A stretch of 32,960 nt of DNA, from the NCBI GenBank assembly GCA_903895995.1, contig CAITVX010000011.1:1-32960 (forward strand), read 5' to 3'. Shown piece by piece: positions 21,869 to 28,212 of the stretch. The position numbers and the translations under genes were made by a program. The notes under the pieces are model-generated. The model did not search any database, had not been told where the DNA came from, and worked only from the letters and a program-made list of their open reading frames with translations. Every line of letters begins with the position of its first letter. Position 1 is the first letter of the stretch. This DNA comes from an uncultured Actinomycetes bacterium (GTDB lineage: Bacteria > Actinomycetota > Actinomycetes > Nanopelagicales > Nanopelagicaceae).

Positions 21869-23078
21869 AGAGCGAGAGAAGGAACTCACCATTCTCCATG
21901 TCGATATGGATGCTTTCTACGCCTCTGTTGCAGAGAGGGATGATCCGACCTTAAAAGGGAAAGCGGTCGTCGTTGGTATGGGTGCTCGCGGTGTTGTCTC
22001 CTCTGCAAATTATGCAGCGAGGAAACTTGGCGTTCGATCTGCAATGCCATTAGGCCAGGCACGCAGACTCGCACCTCGCGCTATCTTCGTTCCGGTCAAT
22101 ATGGAGCGAAATGCCGAAGTCTCAAGCCATATCATGGAGATCTTTCAAGCATTTACCCCTCTCGTTGAACCCATTTCATTGGATGAAGCATTTCTTGATG
22201 TCACCGGAAGTCGAAGACTTCATGGATCTGGAAGAGAGATCGGTGCAAAAATTCGTGCACGTATTGAATCTGAAGAAGGCATAACCTGCTCTGTAGGAAT
22301 CGCAGGTTCAAAATTTATCGCCAAACTTGCATCGACCTATGCAAAGCCAAATGGAATGCTCGAGATTCATTCGGATCGAATCCTGGAATTTCTTCACCCG
22401 CTTCCGGTGAATGCAATGTGGGGGGTTGGACCAAAGACAAATGAAGAGTTGCAGAAGATTGGACTTCGCACAATTGGGGATATCGCAAAGACTCCACGAG
22501 CGACTCTGATTCGAGCACTCGGTCAATCTGCCGGAGAGACCCTCTACGAACTCTCGTGGGGCCGTGATTACCGAAGCGTGACTCTGGATGAACCTGATAA
22601 GAGCATTGGTGCTGAAGAGACATTTCTGATTGATCTAGATAATCATGATGAGATATTGAAAGAGTTGCTTCGCATGGTTGAAAAATCTTCGCAGAGACTT
22701 CGAGATGCCGGTCTTGTTTCAAAGACTATTTCCATGAAGATTCGATTTGCAGATTTCACAACGATTAGTCGTTCAAAGACCGTTCCACTTCCTATCAGCG
22801 GCGTTCAGGAGTGTTACGAAGTTGTTCGCACCCTCTATACCGCTCTGGGGCTAGATCGAGCGAGAATCCGATTAGTGGGCGTCTCACTAGAAAATCTCAG
22901 CGAGGGCTCTGGTTCACCCCAGCAGCTCCTTCTCGGTGAGCGTGAAAAGGGTTGGAGAGAGGCGACACAAGCGATGGATGCCGCTACTCGTCGATTTGGG
23001 TGTGGCTCCGTTCGCCCTGCGCGCTTGGTCACACCCGATGGTCCAGATGATCCAGGGGATGAGGATTCGCCAGAATAG
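21846..23078 (+). CDS. dinB: DNA polymerase IV, Y-family (DinB)
   Basis: This 410-residue translesion polymerase has HVDMDAFYASV with catalytic D20, SLDEAFLDV with D113 and E114, and a complete helix-hairpin-helix segment (MWGVGPKTNEELQKIGLRTI). The little-finger domain ends with RFADFTTISRSK and VRLVGVS-like strands. All acidic residues are present, so it is active, unlike ImuB-type pseudo-polymerases. QQLLLGE near residue 360 is a possible clamp-binding motif, and the acidic tail PDGPDDPGDEDSPE is disordered. I chose ATG 21846. GTG 21861 is also possible. The start lies inside the end of dnaE, so translation is probably coupled. The third gene of the SOS operon. Confidence 0.93.
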   Translation: MNEQAVSEEREKELTILHVDMDAFYASVAERDDPTLKGKAVVVGMGARGVVSSANYAARKLGVRSAMPLGQARRLAPRAIFVPVNMERNAEVSSHIMEIFQAFTPLVEPISLDEAFLDVTGSRRLHGSGREIGAKIRARIESEEGITCSVGIAGSKFIAKLASTYAKPNGMLEIHSDRILEFLHPLPVNAMWGVGPKTNEELQKIGLRTIGDIAKTPRATLIRALGQSAGETLYELSWGRDYRSVTLDEPDKSIGAEETFLIDLDNHDEILKELLRMVEKSSQRLRDAGLVSKTISMKIRFADFTTISRSKTVPLPISGVQECYEVVRTLYTALGLDRARIRLVGVSLENLSEGSGSPQQLLLGEREKGWREATQAMDAATRRFGCGSVRPARLVTPDGPDDPGDEDSPE

Positions 23079-23081
23079 AGA

Positions 23082-23087
23082 TAATCT
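23082..23087 (+). promoter_or_regulatory. Putative -10 box of leaderless DUF3040 gene (TAATCT)
   Basis: TAATCT is followed by ATAGAC and then the GTG at 23094. There is no ribosome site. It lies just after the dinB stop, so the next gene can be expressed without SOS induction. Confidence 0.45.
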
Positions 23088-23093
23088 ATAGAC

Positions 23094-23450
23094 GTGGCAC
23101 TCTCCGAACATGAACAGAAGCTCCTCGCCGAGATGGAGGCTGCGCTCTTAGCTGACGACCCTCGCCTTGTAGGCGCTCTCAGCGGTAAAGCTCGCACACG
23201 CCAAGCATCACGCGTTCTCTTTGGATTCTTCGCAGTTCTCGCAGGACTTGCAGTCATTATCGCTGGCCTCATTGCCAAGAGCACACCAGTTGGTATTGCA
23301 GGATTTGTCCTTGCACTCGCTGGCGCATTTACTGCAATCTCAAACTTCTCTCTGAAGCAGATGATGGGACGCAATACAGGCACTAAAAGTTCTGGCCCTC
23401 GCTTTGGTGATCGCCTTGAGCGACGCTGGGATGATCGCAACAACCAATAA
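23094..23450 (+). CDS. DUF3040 family small membrane protein
   Basis: This 118-residue protein begins MALSEHEQKLLAEMEAALLA followed by DDPRL, the standard opening of the actinobacterial DUF3040 family. Two hydrophobic segments (about residues 43-62 and 67-85) form a helical hairpin, and the tail is basic (RFGDRLERRWDDRNN). The function of the family is unknown. It is widespread near cell-division and DNA polymerase genes in Actinobacteria. The start is GTG 23094 with a TANNNT box 6 bases upstream, so a leaderless message is likely. It converges on the ABC permease gene with only 19 bases between. Confidence 0.88.
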   Translation: MALSEHEQKLLAEMEAALLADDPRLVGALSGKARTRQASRVLFGFFAVLAGLAVIIAGLIAKSTPVGIAGFVLALAGAFTAISNFSLKQMMGRNTGTKSSGPRFGDRLERRWDDRNNQ

Positions 23451-23452
23451 CT

Positions 23453-23479
23453 TTTTAGCGCATATCCTTTTAGCGCATA
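23453..23479. repeat. 15-base tandem duplication at the ABC permease stop
   Basis: TTTTAGCGCATA occurs at 23453-23464 and again at 23468-23479. On the minus strand each copy contains ATGCGCTAA, so the permease ends Met-Arg-stop and the next 15 bases repeat Met-Arg-stop in the same frame. It looks like a recent slippage duplication that left a spare stop codon. Confidence 0.7.
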
Positions 23480-24300
23480 AAGAGTGCGCGTAAGCGCCTA
23501 GTTGTAAAGAAGAGACCAGTAACAATCATCACGAAAAAGTAAGCGATATGTCCGAGCAAACTCCAATGAATAATTCCAAGGGAGAGCTCTCGAACAATTT
23601 GAATGCCGTGCCAGAGCGGAAGAGCTTCAATAATCATACGTAGCCAGGCCGGGTAGATCGAAAGTGGATAGAGCGCTCCCGAGAATAAGAAGAGGGGGAG
23701 CATCACAATATTCACCCAATCCATCTGCTGGAATGATTTTGCATACGATGTATAGAGCATTCCAATGGATGCGAAGCCAAATGCGATGATGACCGCAGCA
23801 GGAATTGCGAGCAATCCATACCAGCCCTTAATGATTCCAAGGGGCATCACGATCGCGGTAAAGCCAGTCGCGTAGATAAGCCCGCGAATAAGCGCCCAAC
23901 CGATCTCACCTAGTGCGACATCCAAGGGTCCAAGTGATGTTGCGAGCATCGCTTTATAGGTCCCATCCCATTTCAACCGAAAGAATACATTCCACGTAGA
24001 GTCGTAGATCGCACCGTTCATGGCAGAGGTAGCAAGGAGAGCGGGTGCGATGAACTGCGCATAAGTAACCCAGTGGTTTGGCCCAACTTGTATCTTTCCA
24101 ACAAGTTTTCCAACGCCATAGCCGAAAGAGAAGAGATAGAGAACCGGCTCAGTAAAGCCAGTAAAGACAACTATCCAATGCCCTTGTTTAAATGCAATTC
24201 TGCGATGTTCAAGGATCGCTCTCGCTCTACGAGAATAAGTACCTTCACCGATTCGGCCCTTGAGGTTCTCGGCTATTCGAACTGCATCGCTCACACTCAT
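23470..24300 (-). CDS. ABC-2 type exporter permease (second permease)
   Basis: This 276-residue protein has six membrane helices after a cytoplasmic N-terminus. The ABC-2 layout is clear: GTYSRRARAILEHRRIAFKQ before helix 1, FSFGYGVGKLVG between helices, and near the C-terminus FLFSGALYPLSIYPAWLRMI, then EALPLWHGIQIVRELSLG. The motif F-S-G-x-x-Y-P followed by P-L-W-H is typical of DrrB/NodJ-like permeases. It starts in a 4-base overlap (24297-24300) with the other permease, with which it probably forms the transmembrane pore. The exported compound is not known. These systems often move lipids, drugs or glycolipids. Confidence 0.86.
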   Translation of the reverse strand: MSVSDAVRIAENLKGRIGEGTYSRRARAILEHRRIAFKQGHWIVVFTGFTEPVLYLFSFGYGVGKLVGKIQVGPNHWVTYAQFIAPALLATSAMNGAIYDSTWNVFFRLKWDGTYKAMLATSLGPLDVALGEIGWALIRGLIYATGFTAIVMPLGIIKGWYGLLAIPAAVIIAFGFASIGMLYTSYAKSFQQMDWVNIVMLPLFLFSGALYPLSIYPAWLRMIIEALPLWHGIQIVRELSLGIIHWSLLGHIAYFFVMIVTGLFFTTRRLRALFMR

Positions 24301-25136
24301 TTGGAGAGCCTTCTCTTAAAGTGATGGTGGGAGAAGAGCAATCCAGATACCAACATGATCGACATGTAGGCGAAGTGAATTGAAATCCCCAAAGCGCTTA
24401 TGTGATGTCCGTAAGAAATCCAACGCCCAATCTCTGTTGCGTGCCAGAGAGGAGATAGCCAACCGATGAACTGTAAGAACTTTGGCATCGTTGAGAGTGA
24501 GTAGAAAGTTCCAGAGAAGAGGAAGAGAGGCATGATGAGAAGTCTGTTGACAATATTCATCAATAGATCTGAATTCTCAATAGCGGCACAGAACCCAAGC
24601 ATCATTGCAGCAAATGCTGCTGCCGAGAAGATGGTGGCGGGTAGAAGCCACAGTGAGTGAAGTCCGTTGACTCCGCCAAATAGGAGAAGTGCGAGGTAGT
24701 AAATAATCGTTCCGAAGAGAGCACGAGCTACTGCGGAAAGAAGTACTCCATTGGCAATTTGCCTCGCCGAAATAGGGGTCGAATTCATAGCGAAGAAGTT
24801 CTTATTCCACTTAAAGCCTTCGAGAGTCGGATGCATCACTGCATTTGATGCCCCAATGATGCAGGCGGATGCCAAAAGCGCTGGCGCAAGAAATACTAGG
24901 TATTTAACGCCATCGATCCCTTTTGCTTGGTGGGAATTAACGAACTTGCCGATGCCAATACCAACCGAAAGGAGATAGAACATTGGATTAGCGATCGCCT
25001 CGCCGATGATCGACCATTTCCATTGAAGCATGTTGGCGATGCGTGCTTGAGCTATATAGAACGAGCCATTTCTCAATACTTTGGGCACATCGACAATCTG
25101 AAGTGAACCTTTACGCGTAAACTCTTTCGTAGCCAT
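24297..25136 (-). CDS. ABC-2 type exporter permease (first permease)
   Basis: This 279-residue six-helix permease is homologous in layout to its neighbour. ARIANMLQWKWSIIGEAIAN precedes helix 1, VGIGIGKFVNSHQ follows it, and FLFSGTFYSLSTMPKFLQFI leads to GWLSPLWHATEIGRWISYG near the C-terminus. The two permeases are likely an old duplication that now works as a heterodimer. The gene overlaps the ATPase stop by one base (position 25136) and the second permease by four, so the three proteins are made together. Substrate unknown. A drug-type label would rest only on family resemblance. Confidence 0.86.
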   Translation of the reverse strand: MATKEFTRKGSLQIVDVPKVLRNGSFYIAQARIANMLQWKWSIIGEAIANPMFYLLSVGIGIGKFVNSHQAKGIDGVKYLVFLAPALLASACIIGASNAVMHPTLEGFKWNKNFFAMNSTPISARQIANGVLLSAVARALFGTIIYYLALLLFGGVNGLHSLWLLPATIFSAAAFAAMMLGFCAAIENSDLLMNIVNRLLIMPLFLFSGTFYSLSTMPKFLQFIGWLSPLWHATEIGRWISYGHHISALGISIHFAYMSIMLVSGLLFSHHHFKRRLSK

Positions 25137-26080
25137 TACTCAACCAAGGTTCTTCCTGTGAGTCGAAGGAAGACATCCTCAAGAGAGCTACGGCGGACAA
25201 GTGATGTTGTAGGAGCCAATCCGGCAAGCACCACCTGATGGAGCAACTCTTCACAATCATCTGAGTACATGAGAACGCGATCAGGAAGTACTTCAATCCG
25301 CTCACACATTGCACGGAGTTGATCTGAGTACTGAGCATTACGGTCAGAACCAAAACGAACTTCAAGGACTTCCTTCGTAGAATATTTTTTGATCAACCCA
25401 GCAGGAGAATCTTCTGCCATGATCTTGCCCTTATCCATCACGATAAGGCGATCACACAGCTGTTCTGCTTCATCCATGTAATGCGTAGTGATGAGAAGTG
25501 TGACTCCCTGCTCTTTTAATCTAAAGAGACGATCCCACAAAATGTGTCTCGCTTGAGGATCTAAGCCTGTAGTCGGTTCATCAAGCATTAAAATTTCAGG
25601 TTCACTCACAAGTGCGCGCGCAATGGTAAGGCGACGCTTCATTCCGCCAGAGAGTGCCTCAACTTTTACACCGCGCTTCTCTTCAAGTTGTGCAAAGGTG
25701 AGTAGCTCTTCAATCTTGGTACGAATATATTTTTTAGAGAGACCGAAGTAACGTCCGTAGACATAGAGATTGTCTTCAACGGTAAGTGAGTTATCGAGAT
25801 TATCTTGTTGGGGTACAACGCCAAGGTGCGCGCGAATCTCAGGCCCCGATTTTTCAGGATCTTTACCTAAGACGGTGATCTCACCAGCTGTTCGAGTAAG
25901 AGTCGCAGCGATGATGCGCATAGTTGTTGATTTACCTGCCCCATTGGGGCCTAAAAATCCAAAGGATTCCCCTTTGTTGACGTGAAAATCGATCCCATCG
26001 ACCGCGGTAAAGGCGCCGTACTCCTTGCGCAGACCCTTCGCTGAAATAAGTGGTCCCTGAGATGCATCTTTAACACTCAT
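25136..26080 (-). CDS. ABC exporter ATPase, DrrA/NodI-like
   Basis: This 314-residue nucleotide-binding subunit has Walker A GPNGAGKST (residues 44-52), a Q-loop in VVPQQDNLD, signature LSGGMKRR, Walker B ILMLDEPTTGLD and the H-loop in LLITTHYMDEAEQ. The extra C-terminal 80 residues (VLEVRFGSD through VLAGLAPTTSLVRRSSLEDVFLRLTG) are the regulatory domain of DrrA-like ATPases. I start at ATG 26080 (MSVKDASQ) because TAAAGT lies 7 bases before it. A longer GTG start at 26098 would cover that box. It powers the two permeases encoded downstream with overlapping ends. Confidence 0.92.
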   Translation of the reverse strand: MSVKDASQGPLISAKGLRKEYGAFTAVDGIDFHVNKGESFGFLGPNGAGKSTTMRIIAATLTRTAGEITVLGKDPEKSGPEIRAHLGVVPQQDNLDNSLTVEDNLYVYGRYFGLSKKYIRTKIEELLTFAQLEEKRGVKVEALSGGMKRRLTIARALVSEPEILMLDEPTTGLDPQARHILWDRLFRLKEQGVTLLITTHYMDEAEQLCDRLIVMDKGKIMAEDSPAGLIKKYSTKEVLEVRFGSDRNAQYSDQLRAMCERIEVLPDRVLMYSDDCEELLHQVVLAGLAPTTSLVRRSSLEDVFLRLTGRTLVE

Positions 26081-26087
26081 TTGTCGA

Positions 26088-26093
26088 ACTTTA
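26088..26093 (-). promoter_or_regulatory. Putative -10 box of leaderless ABC exporter operon (TAAAGT)
   Basis: On the minus strand TAAAGT is followed by TCGACAA and then ATG 26080. There is no Shine-Dalgarno sequence. It supports the shorter start for the ATPase. Confidence 0.45.
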
Positions 26094-26138
26094 GCCACTA
26101 CTCAGGGGTGGAGTGAGCCATGAGAAATCCCAGAAAAA

Positions 26139-26208
26139 AGGGGAGAAAGTGAAAGAAAGTGGGCAAAGATGGTTGAAAATGGAGAAAAGTGGAGTAAAGT
26201 GGGGTCAC
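26139..26208 (+). promoter_or_regulatory. MraZ-box array: seven 10-base direct repeats
   Basis: Seven units with an exact 10-base period run through this stretch. The last five are GTGGGCAAAG, ATGGTTGAAA, ATGGAGAAAA, GTGGAGTAAA and GTGGGGTCAC. Two weaker units (AGGGGAGAAA, GTGAAAGAAA) precede them. MraZ is known to bind arrays of TGGGN-type repeats with about this period in its own promoter. The array ends 56 bases before the mraZ start. One repeat contains TAAAGT (26194-26199), a possible -10 box, so binding would block the promoter. Seven units is longer than the three or four usual in other bacteria. Confidence 0.85.
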
Positions 26209-26211
26209 GGC

Positions 26212-26231
26212 CTTAAATCGGGGGATTTAAG
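26212..26231 (+). repeat. 8-bp hairpin in the mraZ leader
   Basis: CTTAAATC (26212-26219), a GGGG loop and GATTTAAG (26224-26231) form a perfect 8-bp stem directly after the MraZ-box array. It is A/T-rich and not followed by a T-run. It may be a leader hairpin or a dyad operator. Confidence 0.4.
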
Positions 26232-26264
26232 CGTGAAGCTGGGTAGAAAAGGGGGAGCCATTCG

Positions 26265-26696
26265 ATGTTTCTTGGCACCCATGAGCCCAAGCTGGATGAG
26301 AAGGGCCGCATTATCTTGCCGGCCAGATTCCGCGATGAGCTAGCCAAAGGCCTTGTTATAACCAAGGGCCAAGAGCGCTGCCTCTATGTATTCCCAGTCA
26401 AAGAATTCTCTGCCATCACCGATCGCTTGCGTCAGGCTCCCGTCACCGAGAAGGCCGCCCGCGATTACATGCGCGTCATGTTCGCGGGCGCCCATGATGA
26501 AGTGCCGGATAAGCAGGGTCGCGTCACGATTCCTGGTGGCCTTCGCACTTATGCCGGACTTGAAAAAGATTGTGTCGTCATCGGCGCTAATACACGTTTA
26601 GAAATTTGGGATTCCGCTGCTTGGAATACCTATCTCGCAGATCGCGAGAAAGGTTTTGCGGATGTCTCAACGGAGGTGCTGCCAGGACTCTTCTAA
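26265..26696 (+). CDS. mraZ: Transcriptional regulator MraZ
   Basis: This 143-residue protein has two AbrB-like SpoVT halves. The first starts [20 protein letters not shown] (residues 1-20), the second [20 protein letters not shown] (about residues 75-94). The D-x-x-G-R-x-x-(L/I)-P repeats are diagnostic. MraZ forms ring oligomers that bind repeats in front of its own gene and represses the division and cell-wall cluster. The start ATG 26265 has GGGGGAG 7 bases upstream. An autoregulatory array lies directly upstream. A 146-base gap with a strong RNA stem separates it from rsmH. Confidence 0.95.
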   Translation: MFLGTHEPKLDEKGRIILPARFRDELAKGLVITKGQERCLYVFPVKEFSAITDRLRQAPVTEKAARDYMRVMFAGAHDEVPDKQGRVTIPGGLRTYAGLEKDCVVIGANTRLEIWDSAAWNTYLADREKGFADVSTEVLPGLF

Positions 26697-26701
26697 ATCT
26701 C

Positions 26702-26794
26702 TACTTAGGCCACTGCCGATCTTCAGTTATCGACGCCTCTTCCCCGGCGCCGATATCCCCCCCCAAGATCCGTCGGTCGGCGGTGACCTAAGTA
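26702..26794 (+). ncRNA. Structured RNA element between mraZ and rsmH (mraW-motif candidate)
   Basis: A 20-bp outer helix joins 26702-26721 (TACTTAGG...GCCGATC) with 26775-26794 (GGTCGG...CCTAAGTA), with one C-A mismatch and two G-U pairs. Inside it GACG (26732-26735) can pair with CGTC (26771-26774), right next to the outer helix. A competing pairing GATCTT (26718-26723) with AAGATC (26765-26770) is possible. A conserved mraW RNA motif is known in Actinobacteria upstream of mraW (rsmH), so this may be a member. The element ends 48 bases before the rsmH start. No T-run follows it. Identification as that motif is from position and memory, not from a model search. Confidence 0.6.
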
Positions 26795-26842
26795 AAGAAA
26801 GAGAAGGGCTGGTAGCACGATTAGCAAGGAAAGGGGAAGCAG

Positions 26843-27820
26843 ATGCAGCAAGCACCAGATGTTCAACCAAAGCATGTACCAGTAGCACTTGATCGATGCA
26901 TCGCACTTCTTGCACCTGCTATTGAAAAATCTATCGCTCAAAACAAAAGTGCAGTCATCATTGACGCAACGCTGGGCCTTGCAGGTCATACGCGCGAGTT
27001 ACTTATGCGCTACCCAGAACTAACCGTTATTGGACTTGACCGCGATTTGTCAGCAATTGCTATTGCGCAAGAGAATGTGAAGGATTTTGGTTCTCGAGCA
27101 GTCATCGTTCATGCGGTCTATGACACGCTAGAAACAGTACTTGAAGATCTCGAGATTGATTCGGTCGATGGAATCCTCTTCGATCTAGGCGTCTCCTCCA
27201 TGCAATTAGATGAAGCTGATCGCGGCTTCGCATACTCGCAAGATGCACCTCTAGATATGCGCATGGATCAATCTCAGGGAATTTCAGCATATGAGGTTTT
27301 AATGACGTATGAACGCAATGCACTTATTCGAATCTTAAGAAATTATGGTGATGAAAAGTTTGCTCCACGAATCGTTGATCGCATTATTGAGGCTCGATCA
27401 GCTGGAACTCTCAATAGCACCAAAGCCTTGGCCGAGATAGTGAAGGAGAGCATTCCTGCTCCTGCAAGGCGCACTGGCGGCAACCCTGCGAAGAGGACAT
27501 TCCAGGCCCTACGTATTGAAGTGAATCAAGAGCTTGCATCGCTCGAGAGAGCAATTCCTGCCGCACTTCGTGTGATCAAAGTTGAGGGTCGGATCGTGGT
27601 CATGTCCTATCAGTCACTTGAAGACAAGATTGTTAAAGCAGAGTTTGCAAAGGTCTGTAAATCTGGAACCCCACTTGGACTTCCAGTTGATCTTCCCAAC
27701 TCTGCGGCGAAATACCGATTGATATTTAGCGGAAGCGAATCTGCAAGTGCCAATGAGATCGAAAGTAATCCTCGCGCACAATCTATGAGACTGCGCGCAG
27801 TCGAAAGGTTGGCTGCATAG
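26843..27820 (+). CDS. rsmH: 16S rRNA (cytosine-1402-N4)-methyltransferase RsmH
   Basis: This 325-residue SAM-dependent enzyme (older name MraW) methylates N4 of C1402 in 16S rRNA. Motif I is DATLGLAGHTRELL (about residues 41-54), followed by IGLDRD. The family-specific segments are GILFDLGVSSMQLDEADRGF and PLDMRMDQSQG, then NPAKRTFQALRIEVNQEL and GRIVVMSYQSLEDKIVK. All are intact and length is normal. The ATG at 26843 has AAAGGGGAAG before it. The TAG stop overlaps the GTG start of the ftsL-like gene by one base. Confidence 0.95.
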   Translation: MQQAPDVQPKHVPVALDRCIALLAPAIEKSIAQNKSAVIIDATLGLAGHTRELLMRYPELTVIGLDRDLSAIAIAQENVKDFGSRAVIVHAVYDTLETVLEDLEIDSVDGILFDLGVSSMQLDEADRGFAYSQDAPLDMRMDQSQGISAYEVLMTYERNALIRILRNYGDEKFAPRIVDRIIEARSAGTLNSTKALAEIVKESIPAPARRTGGNPAKRTFQALRIEVNQELASLERAIPAALRVIKVEGRIVVMSYQSLEDKIVKAEFAKVCKSGTPLGLPVDLPNSAAKYRLIFSGSESASANEIESNPRAQSMRLRAVERLAA

Positions 27821-28212
27821 TGGCGATTGCACTTCTCTCTCCAACGATTGCACGCTCTCGTGCTGCTGTTATTGATCGCTCTACGAAGGTAGTTCTTCGA
27901 ATCGTCCCAGAACTGAGAGTTGAAGCTGGCGAAGAAATCCACCTTCGTGCATTTATGACAATCTTAGGAGCAGTTTTCATGGCCACCTTATTGGCTCTTC
28001 TCTTTATTAACACTTCACTCAACCAAGATGCATTTGCTCTCCAACATCTGAAACATCAGATGAATGTAGTCAACGATCAGAGAGATGCAATTCTCAGAGA
28101 CGCCGCACTCAAGGCATCACCAGATGCGCTTGCAGCTGCTGCGACCAAACTTGGAATGGTTCCTAACACAACCCCTTTCTTTATCGACATGAGCGGTACA
28201 CCAGGACAATGA
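27820..28212 (+). CDS. ftsL: FtsL-like septal protein
   Basis: This 130-residue bitopic protein has a cytoplasmic N-terminus of about 45 residues, one membrane helix (FMTILGAVFMATLLALLFIN, about residues 46-65), and an extracellular coiled coil (DAFALQHLKHQMNVVNDQRD, about 71-90). A short tail contains AATKLGMVP, typical of FtsL/DivIC proteins. FtsL joins FtsB and FtsQ to activate FtsW-FtsI at the septum. The sequence is poorly conserved, as is usual, so the call rests on topology and on the place between rsmH and ftsI. The start is GTG 27820. It ends in an ATGA overlap with ftsI. Confidence 0.8.
   Translation: MAIALLSPTIARSRAAVIDRSTKVVLRIVPELRVEAGEEIHLRAFMTILGAVFMATLLALLFINTSLNQDAFALQHLKHQMNVVNDQRDAILRDAALKASPDALAAAATKLGMVPNTTPFFIDMSGTPGQ

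Noticed and set aside
26113-26343. Plus-strand reading frame rich in Lys, Gly and Ser across the MraZ boxes
   Set aside because: Its sequence is just the translation of the 10-base repeats, and it overlaps mraZ in another frame.
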